A stretch of DNA of 23,985 bases from a virus, in the IMG/VR virus record IMGVR_UViG_3300037153_000131, positions 1-23,985 of that record; one strand, written 5' to 3'. Below are positions 1 through 6,437 of this stretch, piece by piece. A program made the translations under genes and the position numbers. The first letter of the stretch is position 1. Every line of letters begins with the position of its first letter. The notes under the pieces are model-generated. The model was not told the origin of the DNA, did not search any database, and was given only the letters and a program-made list of their open reading frames with translations.

Positions 1-127
1 TACGGCGGCGTCGATCCGGGCGGCGGCGGGACGCTGGTCGGGCCGGGCGCGGGGCCCTCGGCGGCCCCGTCGGCGGTCGCCGCGGCGACGGCGGGATCGT
101 TGTCGGAGGGCACCTATCAATACGCGT
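1..127. repeat. Left copy of 127-bp exact terminal direct repeat (circular overlap)
   Basis: Bases 1-127 are identical to bases 23859-23985. The repeat lies inside a coding frame, and joining the two copies keeps that frame open. This indicates a circular molecule or circular assembly of 23,858 bp. The length of exactly 127 matches the largest k-mer commonly used by de Bruijn assemblers, so an assembly overlap is more likely than a real terminal repeat. Confidence 0.97.
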
Positions 128-1560
128 ATACCTTCGTGACGGCGTCTGGCGAATCCAAACCGTCACCCATCGGCAGCGGAGCCACGACACGCGTGGCCGA
201 TCCACCGAACGCGACGGGGGGCAATCCGCCGACGGGTGGCTATCCCGCGTTGGTCTTCACCTATCCACCAGCGGCGCAAGGTTCTCAGATGCCGTACGGC
301 ATGTGGATCCGTTTCGCTTACACCTACAGCACGAACGCCAGCAGCGCCATTGACGGTGTTGGGGAAACGCTGTTAAGTCCCGTGTTCTCCGGCTTCATTC
401 AATTGCCCTACGACAACGATCCCTACAATCCCAACAACACGAAGAAGCTGGTCACGTCCGCCTGGACCAGTAACGATCCGCGCGTGAAGTGGATTCGCGT
501 CTACGCGGAAACACTCAATGCGGACGGGACACCGTTGTCTGGGGGAATGCAATACTACCAACCGTTGCAGAACGTCCCCGGTGGGATCGGGGGCAATAAT
601 CAGCTGCAAATCACCAATCAAGGCAGCCATTGGACCGGCGCAGGCGTCAATCGTCCGCCGCCGACCACGAATACGACCGTGCTGACCTCGATGGCCGTCA
701 CGGGCATTGCGATCGGTCAAGCAGCGGTGACCGCACGGAAGCTGTATCGGACGGCGGCGAACGGCGCGCAGCTGAAACTGCTCGCGACGCTGGCCGACAA
801 CACGACGACGACCTATACGGATACGATCGCCGACGCGTCACTGGGCGCGAATGTGCCGGCGACGGATACCTCGGGCTTGCAAATGCCGGCGGGCACAGTC
901 CCGGCCGGGTCGACGTCGTTGATCGTCGCCGGCGCCGGCGCGTTTCGGTCCACGGGCGGCTGGGCCGTGATTGGCAACGGCCAACAGGTGATCCGCTATA
1001 CCGGGATCGCGGCGGGCACGCTGACGGGGATCCCGGCGAGCGGCAACGGCGCGATCACGGCGAGCGTCGCCTATAACTCGACGGTCACGGCGGCACCGAT
1101 GCTGACCGGCGTGCCGGCGAGCGGGGCCGGCGCGATCCTGTACGCGATCGAAGCCGGCGACGACGTCAACCTGCTCGTGACGGTCGACGACGCGGCGGCG
1201 CAAGCCAATCTCGCGGCGCTCATCGGCGGGACGGGCATCAAGGAATCGTACATTCAAGACCGGCGGCTCGGCTCCGCGGAATCGACGGCGCGCGGCAAGG
1301 CCCTCCTCGCGCAACGATCCACGGAGCTCCTGACGCTCGCGTACCGCGTCCGCGATCCGAACACGCGATCGGGCCGGACGGTGCATGTCGCCCTGCCGGC
1401 GCCCGTCAATCTCACCGCGGATCTCAAAATTCAGGACGTCACGATCAGCCAGTTCTGGCCGGTCGCCGGCGTCGGGCCGACGATGACGGTCACGGCCTCG
1501 AGCAATTTCTATTCACTCGCGGATCTGCTGCGCGTCGCGCGCAACCGCGTCGGAGCGTAA
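1..1560 (+). CDS. Tail hub / baseplate-like protein, C-terminal two thirds (continues from 22989-23985)
   Basis: This is the continuation of the gene that starts at 22989. Across the circular join the protein is 809 residues (870 nt before base 1 plus 1,560 nt here, same frame). A TTG at base 100 is not the true start. After a Gly/Pro/Ala-rich linker (about residues 291-325) comes an insertion containing beta-rich, Fn3-like segments (for example YRTAANGAQLKLLATL) and an internal repeat, LTGIPASGNGAI near residue 631 and LTGVPASGAGAI near residue 658. The last ~110 residues (YIQDRRLGSAE onwards, RDPNTRSG, IQDVTISQFW, ASSNFYSLADLLR) resemble the closing domain of siphophage tail hub proteins. 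The role is inferred to be a tip structure that holds the fibre. Bases about 110-720 are visibly less G+C-rich than the rest, which suggests module exchange. The next gene starts 3 nt after the stop. Confidence 0.8.
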   Translation, partial: YGGVDPGGGGTLVGPGAGPSAAPSAVAAATAGSLSEGTYQYAYTFVTASGESKPSPIGSGATTRVADPPNATGGNPPTGGYPALVFTYPPAAQGSQMPYGMWIRFAYTYSTNASSAIDGVGETLLSPVFSGFIQLPYDNDPYNPNNTKKLVTSAWTSNDPRVKWIRVYAETLNADGTPLSGGMQYYQPLQNVPGGIGGNNQLQITNQGSHWTGAGVNRPPPTTNTTVLTSMAVTGIAIGQAAVTARKLYRTAANGAQLKLLATLADNTTTTYTDTIADASLGANVPATDTSGLQMPAGTVPAGSTSLIVAGAGAFRSTGGWAVIGNGQQVIRYTGIAAGTLTGIPASGNGAITASVAYNSTVTAAPMLTGVPASGAGAILYAIEAGDDVNLLVTVDDAAAQANLAALIGGTGIKESYIQDRRLGSAESTARGKALLAQRSTELLTLAYRVRDPNTRSGRTVHVALPAPVNLTADLKIQDVTISQFWPVAGVGPTMTVTASSNFYSLADLLRVARNRVGA

Positions 1561-1563
1561 ACG

Positions 1564-2379
1564 ATGCCGATTACACGGACGCCGATTATCGACGACGACG
1601 GATCGGGCACCACGGGCACCACGATCGACAACGCCTGGAAACAGGAATTCTACGATCAGATCGATGGGGCGCTGGTCGGGGGCGAATCAGCGGAATTTAT
1701 CGATTGCACGGCCGGTGGAAACTTCGCCTTATCGGCCACGAATGCCGTGCATATCCTTCAAGGCAACGCCGCTACCACGCCACCCAACCTGACGTGGACG
1801 GGTGGCACTGGCAAACCGGGAGAGCGGCTGTATGTCATGAACCGCAATGTGGGTGTCTTGCGCGTGCCGCATCTTAGCAGTGCGGGCACGATTCTTAACA
1901 TGGTCATCAGCGCGCCCACACCAATCGGCCAATTCGGATCCGCCCACTATCTCCGCTACGGTAACGTCTGGGTTTTACAGAACCACGAACAAGGCGCGTG
2001 GATTACGCCCGCATTCAGTGCGGCGAATTTTACGGCAACCGGAGGCATGACGTGGACGGTGGCGGCTGGCAATGTCAGCGCCAGTCGCTACCGGCTGGAT
2101 GGCCGCACGCTCTGGGTCGCGATGGTCCTGGCATCCACGACCATCGGTGGGACCATGTCGCAGGCGCTGTTTGTCTTGAACGCCAACTATGGCAGTTTTA
2201 CGTCCGCTGGCTCGATGTATCTCCCGGTGGGCAGACTGGCGGATTCAACCGGCATACCGCAGGCCACGCTCGTGGTGGATCCGTCCGCGACGTCTTTCCG
2301 TATCCTAAAAAGCACGTTCGGTAATTTCTCGGCTGGTGCCTGCGACGTAGGATTCACCGTGGCCTTTGAGGTGCAATAA
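1564..2379 (+). CDS. Probable tail fibre / receptor-binding protein
   Basis: This 271-residue protein directly follows the tail hub gene. The N-terminus (MPITRTPIIDDDGSGTTGT, then NAWKQEFYDQID) looks like the attachment segment of small phage fibre proteins. The rest is rich in Gly, Thr, Ser, Ala and aromatic residues in alternating beta-like patterns, with no enzymatic motif. It contains a few stretches such as WTGGTGKPGERLYVMNRN that would suit a trimeric beta-fold. Composition is less G+C-rich than in the head genes, as expected for a host-range gene that is exchanged between phages. The assignment rests on position and composition; I recognise no named family. An alternative is a tail-tip accessory protein. 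Confidence 0.55.
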   Translation: MPITRTPIIDDDGSGTTGTTIDNAWKQEFYDQIDGALVGGESAEFIDCTAGGNFALSATNAVHILQGNAATTPPNLTWTGGTGKPGERLYVMNRNVGVLRVPHLSSAGTILNMVISAPTPIGQFGSAHYLRYGNVWVLQNHEQGAWITPAFSAANFTATGGMTWTVAAGNVSASRYRLDGRTLWVAMVLASTTIGGTMSQALFVLNANYGSFTSAGSMYLPVGRLADSTGIPQATLVVDPSATSFRILKSTFGNFSAGACDVGFTVAFEVQ

Positions 2380-2432
2380 GTGCCGCAAGAATTTCGGATC
2401 CCTGCGACCTAAGCGGATACACCGGAGGCGCC

Positions 2433-2618
2433 GTGCTGGATCTCCTCTCGCTCGTCGTCGGCGTCGCGATCCTCGGGTTCGTGCTCTGGTTGATCGCGAC
2501 ATACATCCCGATGCCGCCGCTCTACAAACAGGTTGTGACGGTCGTCGTCGTGATCCTCGTCGTCGTCTGGCTCGTGCGGGTGCTGCTTGGTCCCGTCGTC
2601 CTGGCGCCGATTCGGTGA
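2433..2618 (+). CDS. Small two-helix membrane protein, Thivi_2564-like; holin candidate
   Basis: The 61-residue product starts at GTG 2433 with GGAGG four bases upstream (2424-2428). It has two hydrophobic segments, about residues 3-24 (LLSLVVGVAILGFVLWLIAT) and 33-52 (VVTVVVVILVVVWLVRVLL), separated by a short turn with YIPMPP and a lysine. The YIPMPPLYKQ turn followed by a Val/Ile-rich second helix matches my memory of the Thivi_2564 family of small membrane proteins. Because it sits between tail genes and a small lipoprotein, it could act as the holin, but this is inference; membrane location is clear from sequence. It overlaps the next gene. Confidence 0.7.
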   Translation: MLDLLSLVVGVAILGFVLWLIATYIPMPPLYKQVVTVVVVILVVVWLVRVLLGPVVLAPIR

Positions 2619-2835
2619 GCTCGTCGCGGCGATCGGGATCGCCCTGACGGCGGCGGGCTGTCGGACGAGCGGCGTCTACACCGAATTCGAACGCGAAGTC
2701 GGGGTCCGCGCGCTGCATCCGCCGCCGTCGTTGACGTGCAAGGATGGCCGGCCGGTCAAGCTCCTCGTCGGGATGGAGTGCGCGATGGGGATCTGCGGGT
2801 GGACGTGCGCGGCCGATCGGTGGCGGGAACCTTAG
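2587..2835 (+). CDS. Small putative lipoprotein, possible lysis accessory (spanin-like position)
   Basis: The 82-residue frame begins at TTG 2587, overlapping the end of the membrane-protein gene. Residues 1-25 form a signal-like segment (arginines, then VAAIGIALTAAGC) that ends in a plausible lipobox with Cys at about residue 25. The mature part has four more cysteines, one in LTCKDG and three in the cluster ECAMGICGWTC, which could form disulfides outside the cytoplasm. Outer-membrane lipoproteins next to holin-like genes suggest a spanin-type job, but it lacks the Pro-rich makeup of Rz1, so function is open. The start is uncertain because no ATG or GTG is available in frame. It converges with, and overlaps by four bases, the repressor gene on the other strand. 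Confidence 0.55.
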   Translation: MVPSSWRRFGELVAAIGIALTAAGCRTSGVYTEFEREVGVRALHPPPSLTCKDGRPVKLLVGMECAMGICGWTCAADRWREP

Positions 2836-3191
2836 CGATGCGCGCGCCGTTTCTGTTTCGGCGGCCGCCGGCGGACGATCTCGAGGGTTTCCTGAAAGGC
2901 GGCGATCCATTTCGCCCGGGCCGACGATCGCAGGCCCCGCGCGAGCTCGAGGATCGCGGCCTCCTGGGGATCGGGCGGCGAATCGAGCAGATCGCCGATG
3001 GTATGGCCAAACACGCGCGCCAGGGTTTCGAGTTGATCGAGCGCGAGGCGCCCGTCCGGATTCCGCAGGTACCGGCTGATATAGCTCTGATGTTTGCCGA
3101 TGGCCGACGCGAGGGTGTCCTGAGTGATCGTGTCGCTCAGGTCCAACCATAGTTGCAGGCGCGCCCGCGCGCGATCGTCCAGTCGTCCCAT
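2832..3191 (-). CDS. Phage repressor, Xre/CI-like HTH
   Basis: This minus-strand gene encodes 119 residues from ATG at 3191; a GTG at 3227 would give 131. The segment TQDTLASAIGKHQSYISRYL followed by DQLETLARVFGHTIGDLL is a clear HTH_3 domain (about residues 25-70). The C-terminal half is basic, ends in KQKRR, and lacks an obvious S24 protease/dimerisation domain, so it is a short repressor. It is transcribed away from the early genes and shares a control region with them, which is the standard arrangement of a lysogeny switch. I prefer ATG 3191 because the dyad at 3206-3237 would otherwise lie inside the coding region; neither start has a good Shine-Dalgarno sequence. Confidence 0.8.
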   Translation of the reverse strand: MGRLDDRARARLQLWLDLSDTITQDTLASAIGKHQSYISRYLRNPDGRLALDQLETLARVFGHTIGDLLDSPPDPQEAAILELARGLRSSARAKWIAAFQETLEIVRRRPPKQKRRAHR

Positions 3192-3403
3192 AGGCGGCGA
3201 GCGGTATTGTGTGTGACGGCTCGACACGGTTCACAATCTGACTCCGGATATCCGTATGCAGTCAAATGCAAGCCCGGCCGCACATAAAAAGATCAAGGGG
3301 CGCCGAACGGCGCGTACGCGAGGGCTTGCGGGCGGATCCGTCGGCGTTCGCCCTAATAGCGATCGGCCAATCTATTGTTGGGATGCCTTCCGATTTTGCA
3401 GTC

Positions 3404-3433
3404 TTGACGAAAAATTTTCGCGGCGTTTACCGT
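3404..3433 (+). promoter_or_regulatory. Candidate early promoter with overlapping A-tract palindrome
   Basis: TTGACG at 3404-3409 matches five of six bases of a sigma70-type -35 box. TACCGT at 3428-3433, 18 bp further on, is a weak -10. The -35 overlaps CGAAAAATTTTCG (3408-3420), a perfect 13-bp inverted repeat that stands out in GC-rich DNA and could be an operator. A related half-site, CGAAAAATT, occurs at 8419-8427 in the other non-coding region. Confidence 0.4.
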
Positions 3434-3458
3434 GAAGCCCTCGGCGACGTGCTCCGGT

Positions 3459-3474
3459 TGTGATCCCAGTCACA
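3459..3474. promoter_or_regulatory. Perfect dyad TGTGA-N6-TCACA (candidate operator)
   Basis: The sequence TGTGATCCCAGTCACA is a perfect 5+5 inverted repeat, 27 bp upstream of the first early start codon. The same arms occur near the repressor start. It equals the core of the E. coli CRP consensus, but the recurrence of the arms on both sides of the switch makes a phage operator the simpler reading. Confidence 0.5.
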
Positions 3475-3501
3475 GCCGACGACCGAACGGAGGCGGCGAC
3501 G

Positions 3502-3771
3502 ATGGCTAACGATCCGCGGCGGGGCTTTCTCTTTCGGCCGGCGGCGTCTCGCCTCGAGGCCGATCCCATCTGCAGTCCGGTGGAACGGGCGACGGTCAAA
3601 CGGATCAGCGGGGCGCTCTATTGCGCCGCGGACGCTGATCCGCTCCGGCGCGGCGTCGTGCTCGGCGCCGCCCTCGAGCTTGTGCATCTGCTTCAGCGTG
3701 AACGCGACGAGACGGCGGCGCGCGCCGCGCGCGCGCTCGAACCGTCGCCCGACGATCGATCGCCATGCTGA
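3502..3771 (+). CDS. Small early protein, unknown function
   Basis: The 89-residue product starts at ATG 3502, preceded by GGAGG at 3489-3493 with 8-base spacing, the best ribosome site in this part of the genome. It is the first gene after the control region and so is probably immediate-early. The sequence has a basic N-terminus, a segment SPVERATVKRISGALYCAA and a helical, charged C-terminus (LVHLLQRERDETAARAARAL). No family is recognised; its position would suit an antirepressor or Cro-like role, but there is no visible HTH. Its last codons overlap the start of the next gene (ATG at 3765). Confidence 0.6.
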   Translation: MANDPRRGFLFRPAASRLEADPICSPVERATVKRISGALYCAADADPLRRGVVLGAALELVHLLQRERDETAARAARALEPSPDDRSPC

Positions 3772-3932
3772 CGGGGATCCCGGCGTGGCTCGTCCGGCTC
3801 GTCACCGTCTGTCGCTGTACGCATCACTGGATCGTGCGCGGCGACGGCGACGGGATCCTGTGGCTCGAATGCGCGTACTGTGAAACGCGATCCGTCGGCT
3901 GGATCGTCCACGCGCCGCGGGGGCGATCGTGA
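3765..3932 (+). CDS. Small zinc-ribbon-like protein
   Basis: A 55-residue frame starts at ATG 3765, overlapping the upstream stop, and ends with TGA at 3930-3932, which overlaps the GTG start of the next gene. Cys16, Cys18, His20/His21 and the pair Cys36-x2-Cys39 form a plausible zinc site, with tryptophans around it (HHW, LWLECAYC, GWIV). Small zinc ribbons of this shape are common in phage early regions, but their role is usually unknown. The tight overlaps on both sides support real translation as part of the early operon. Confidence 0.6.
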   Translation: MLTGIPAWLVRLVTVCRCTHHWIVRGDGDGILWLECAYCETRSVGWIVHAPRGRS

Positions 3933-4291
3933 CGGCCTGGCCGTGGTTCCGGTTTTTTGCGCGAGACTGGATCGCGGACGGCCGGGTCCGGGAAATGTCA
4001 CTCGAAGCGCAAGGCGCGTATGTGCGGCTGCTCTGTTACTGCTGGCTCGAGCGGCGCGTCCCGGCCGATCCGACGAAGCTGGCGCGGCTCGTGGAAGTCT
4101 CGCCGCGGCGCTTTCGCCGATCGATCTGGCCGGCGCTCGCCGAGTGCTTTCAGGTCGTTGATGGCCGGCTGATTTCGCCGCGGCTCGAGCAGGAACGGCG
4201 CCAGGCCTCGAGCCGCTCCGCCCATGCGGCGAAGGGCGCCGGCGGCCGCTGGCTGCGGGCGATCAAGGATGCCCGGCCGATGCCCAGTTGA
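3929..4291 (+). CDS. DUF1376-type replication-associated protein
   Basis: The 120-residue product from GTG 3929 begins PWFRFFARDWIADGRVREMS and continues SLEAQGAYVRLLCYCWLE, the signature of DUF1376 (YdaU-like) proteins found at the replication-initiator position of many temperate phages. The middle part (DPTKLARLVEVSPRRFRRSIWPALAECFQ) looks like a winged-helix-type DNA-binding segment, and the tail is basic (LEQERRQASSRSAH). It is about the length of the N-terminal domain alone; many family members carry a longer C-terminal extension. The gene's last 24 bases are part of a tandem 11-bp repeat array, an arrangement comparable to lambda O, which contains its own origin. A role in origin recognition is therefore inferred. 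Confidence 0.75.
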   Translation: MTAWPWFRFFARDWIADGRVREMSLEAQGAYVRLLCYCWLERRVPADPTKLARLVEVSPRRFRRSIWPALAECFQVVDGRLISPRLEQERRQASSRSAHAAKGAGGRWLRAIKDARPMPS

Positions 4292-4322
4292 TGCTCAATC
4301 GATGCTCAAACGATGCGAGTAC
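4268..4322 (+). repeat. Five tandem 11-bp repeats, candidate replication origin (iterons)
   Basis: Five consecutive units of 11 bp each begin with GATGC: GATGCCCGGCC, GATGCCCAGTT, GATGCTCAATC, GATGCTCAAAC and GATGCGAGTAC. They start at 4268, 4279, 4290, 4301 and 4312. The period of one helical turn would put bound proteins on one face of DNA. The array straddles the stop codon of the DUF1376-type gene, so only part can be explained by coding. A shorter 7-bp tandem (GAGTACA twice, 4317-4330) follows. Confidence 0.65.
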
Positions 4323-4414
4323 AGAGTACAGAGATCGGGGTACTTAGATCAGCAACGAGGTAATTAGGGCGTGTGGATCCTGTGGAAAACCGATCCCGAT
4401 CGAGGCCGCGGCTG
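4292..4414. other. Intergenic stretch after the repeat array
   Basis: This 123-bp gap holds the last two and a half 11-bp repeats, the tandem GAGTACA repeat, and a less G+C-rich stretch (TACTTAGATCAGCAACGAGGTAATTAGGG in pieces, about 4341-4370) that could be the unwinding element of an origin. GTG 4373 inside it is an alternative start of the resolvase gene. No hairpin terminator is visible. Confidence 0.5.
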
Positions 4415-4996
4415 ATGGCGAACGCTCGAGTGCAAGTGACGGCCCGTCAGGCTGCAAGCGGATCGCGGCGGCGATCGCCGGCGACGCGGCGTCGGCCTGT
4501 GCAAAAGCTGTCGACACGGGAAACGGTCGTGTTCCAACGTGCGATCGCGACGCTCGATCACGCGCGCGAACGCTGGACGATCCATCTTCCGCGGCTCCTC
4601 CGATCGCCGAATGCCACGCTCTGGAAACATTGGCGCGTCAAGCAACGCGAGCGGCGCATCTGGCAAGGCCTCGTGTCGACGGCCTTGCTCGACGCCGGCT
4701 CGTACGGCGCGCGGCTCGTCGCGGCGACCCTGCAAGGCCGGCGGCGCGTCTGGTCGACGCAGCCGCAACGGCTGACGATCGAACGCCACTGCGCCCGGCC
4801 GCAACAGCTGATCCGCGATCCCGATAACCTGGCTTTTTGCGCCAAGCATCTCGTCGACGCGCTCGTCGCCGTCGGCCTGTTGCACGACGATACGCCGCGC
4901 TGGTGTCAGCGCGAGCCGCCCGTGCAGATCGTCGATGGCCAGGCGTCGACGGTCGTCATTCTCGAACCGATCCCGAAAGGAGATCCGACGCCATGA
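4415..4996 (+). CDS. rusA: RusA-family Holliday junction resolvase
   Basis: The 193-residue product is a RusA-type endonuclease, which cuts four-way junctions and is common in temperate phages without a full replisome. The key region is RDPDNLAFCAKHLVDALVAV followed by GLLHDD: Asp135, Asp137, Asn138, Lys144 and Asp158/159 match the conserved acidic and lysine positions of the family. The N-terminal ~60 residues are very basic and probably unfolded, and the protein is longer than the ~120 residues of E. coli RusA. I chose ATG 4415 because GAGG lies nine bases before it; GTG 4373 would add 14 residues. It follows the repeat array directly and ends four bases past the start of the next gene. Confidence 0.8.
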   Translation: MANARVQVTARQAASGSRRRSPATRRRPVQKLSTRETVVFQRAIATLDHARERWTIHLPRLLRSPNATLWKHWRVKQRERRIWQGLVSTALLDAGSYGARLVAATLQGRRRVWSTQPQRLTIERHCARPQQLIRDPDNLAFCAKHLVDALVAVGLLHDDTPRWCQREPPVQIVDGQASTVVILEPIPKGDPTP

Positions 4997-5301
4997 GTAG
5001 TAACTACGCCCTGTTCCACGATCCGTTGTCGCCGTTTGGCGGGCTGAGCGAACCGCTGCCGAATTCGCAATTTCAGTCGTTCGACGACCAGGGCGACGGC
5101 CTCGTCGGCCTGAAGCGCGCCGATGGCTCGTACGTCTCGCAGAACCCGAACGAGTACGGCGTGTTCTCGAGCGCGCCGGAATGCAAGGCCTACGAGACGT
5201 TTGGCGGCGGCGCCGGCGTCGGCGTCAAGACCAGCTGGACCCGGCCGGCGCAAGGCGATCGGATTTTTTCGTACTTCTGCTGTCAACTGCCGAACTGCTA
5301 G
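4993..5301 (+). CDS. Hypothetical small protein with C-terminal cysteines
   Basis: A strong ribosome site (AAAGGAG, 4977-4983) precedes ATG 4993. The 102-residue product is rich in Ser, Gly, Phe and Asn (LFHDPLSPFGGLSEPLPNSQ at the start) and has Cys in SSAPECKAY and three near the end (FCCQLPNC). No family is recognised and there is no signal peptide or membrane helix. Its Gly-rich middle (FGGGAGVGVK) and spacing of only nine bases to the TIM-barrel-like gene suggest the two act together, possibly as a secreted or virion-associated pair; this is inference. It overlaps the resolvase gene by four bases. Confidence 0.65.
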   Translation: MSSNYALFHDPLSPFGGLSEPLPNSQFQSFDDQGDGLVGLKRADGSYVSQNPNEYGVFSSAPECKAYETFGGGAGVGVKTSWTRPAQGDRIFSYFCCQLPNC

Positions 5302-5310
5302 GAGGCGATC

Positions 5311-6435
5311 ATGCGGACGGTCTTACTACAGCCGACGGCCGCGGGCGCGATCGTGGTCCCGCCGATCGTCCGGCCGCCGCTGCCGCTGCCGCTCCCGCGG
5401 CCGGATCGCGACGGCGTCCCGTGGGCGACGACGCTCCCGTGGCCGAACGGCCAGGCGCCGCGCGATCGCGACTACTGCCGGGCGGATGCCTGGGGCGTCA
5501 CCATTCCCGGCCTGCCGTGGGTCCCGGGCGCCTCGAGCAGCTATCCCGAACGGGTGCTGACGTGGTTTCTCGATCGCTGGTCGCTCGACTGGCAACGGAC
5601 GATCCTGTCGACGTACGTCGGCCTCGGGTACACGCATTTTTTCCTGAGCGTGGGCGATAGCCTGGCGGCCGTCGATCAACCGCCCGGCTCGCCGCCCGGC
5701 GCCGGCCGATCCCTCGCGCAGTTCCGCTCGACGTGCGAGCTCGTGCGGTCGTACGGCCTGTACGTCGGCGTCATGCTCGGATCGAAATACTTCGCGACGT
5801 TTCCGACGGAACCGACGCTCTACGCGCCGCCGAACATGGATCCCGATCAATGGGCGGCGTATGCCGATCCGCTACTCGACGCGCTGCTCCCGGTCGTCGA
5901 CGAAGTTGTGCCGGCCTGGGAGTGGAATCTGTGGAATCGCACGGCGCCGGATGCGATCACGGCGATCACGCACATCGGCGATCGCTGTCACGCGGCCGGG
6001 GTCAGCTGCTGGCTCCATTTCTCGCCGCATTACACGAGTTGGTTTGCCGACGGCGATCCGCGCGGCCGGTTCGGGTTCTATGACGATCTCAACACGTCGA
6101 TCGACGGCCTGAACTATCAGGGCGTGAGCGACTGGACGACGCAGGACGCCGCCGATCGCGCCGTGGATACGCTGTGGCAATTCGCGCAGCAACCCTACGG
6201 GCACAAGTTCCGGTACTGGGAGGATCTCGCGTTTCTCATGTTCGACGGCAACCCGCAATGCGGGACGCCGCCCGACTACACCGATGGCGTCGCACGGGGG
6301 CCGGCCTGTACGCCGGAGGATGCGAATTGCCGCGGCTGGTACCTGGCCTGCACGTACGACAACGTCAAGCACACCGACGGAAAAATCTGGGGCTTTGGCA
6401 ACGGCGCCCGGATGCCGGACGGCTCGCGGATCTGA
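5311..6435 (+). CDS. TIM-barrel-like putative glycoside hydrolase
   Basis: The 374-residue protein opens with a Pro-rich stretch (VPPIVRPPLPLPLPRP, about residues 16-32) and then shows beta/alpha-barrel features: THFFLSVGDS, GLYVGVMLGSKYF, EVVPAWEWNLWNR, GVSCWLHFSPHY, SIDGLNYQG and HKFRYWEDLAF. Glu204 in WEWNLWN and Glu304 in YWEDLAF lie exactly 100 residues apart at probable strand ends, as acid/base and nucleophile do in many retaining hydrolases. The C-terminus has three cysteines (CTPEDANC, LACTY). The genome has no canonical endolysin, so this could be the lysis enzyme or a capsule/polysaccharide hydrolase, although its site among early and integration genes is unusual. AGGAGG (5300-5305) lies five bases before ATG 5311. 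Catalytic assignment is inferred, not proven. Confidence 0.55.
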   Translation: MRTVLLQPTAAGAIVVPPIVRPPLPLPLPRPDRDGVPWATTLPWPNGQAPRDRDYCRADAWGVTIPGLPWVPGASSSYPERVLTWFLDRWSLDWQRTILSTYVGLGYTHFFLSVGDSLAAVDQPPGSPPGAGRSLAQFRSTCELVRSYGLYVGVMLGSKYFATFPTEPTLYAPPNMDPDQWAAYADPLLDALLPVVDEVVPAWEWNLWNRTAPDAITAITHIGDRCHAAGVSCWLHFSPHYTSWFADGDPRGRFGFYDDLNTSIDGLNYQGVSDWTTQDAADRAVDTLWQFAQQPYGHKFRYWEDLAFLMFDGNPQCGTPPDYTDGVARGPACTPEDANCRGWYLACTYDNVKHTDGKIWGFGNGARMPDGSRI

Positions 6436-6437
6436 TC

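Larger units (their letters stand above)
3192..3501. promoter_or_regulatory. Divergent control region between repressor and early genes
   Basis: This 310-bp stretch has no convincing gene. Next to the repressor lies a dyad, ATTGTG at 3206-3211 with CACAAT at 3232-3237, which also contains TGTGA (3212-3216) and TCACA (3231-3235). In front of the early gene lies the perfect palindrome TGTGATCCCAGTCACA (3459-3474). A 13-bp A-tract palindrome and a promoter candidate lie between them (3404-3433). Shared TGTGA/TCACA half-sites on both sides fit a repressor that binds operators controlling both directions; that is inference. Confidence 0.55.

Noticed and set aside
1-127. Terminal repeat as a phage packaging repeat or mobile-element repeat
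   Set aside because: It lies inside a gene, has no inverted ends, and its length equals a common assembler k-mer; assembly overlap is simpler.
100-1560. Separate tail gene starting at TTG 100
   Set aside because: The frame is open upstream to base 1 and continues from 22989 across the circular join, so the true start is ATG 22989.
2380-2412. GTG-started 10-codon frame just after the fibre gene
   Set aside because: Too short and without support; treated as part of the 53-bp gap before the membrane-protein gene.
3266-3463. Possible 65-residue protein in the control region
   Set aside because: It would overlap the promoter and operator candidates and lacks any recognisable pattern or ribosome site.
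3459-3474. Host CRP binding site
   Set aside because: The match to TGTGA-N6-TCACA is exact, but matching arms near the repressor start favour a phage operator; kept only as an alternative.
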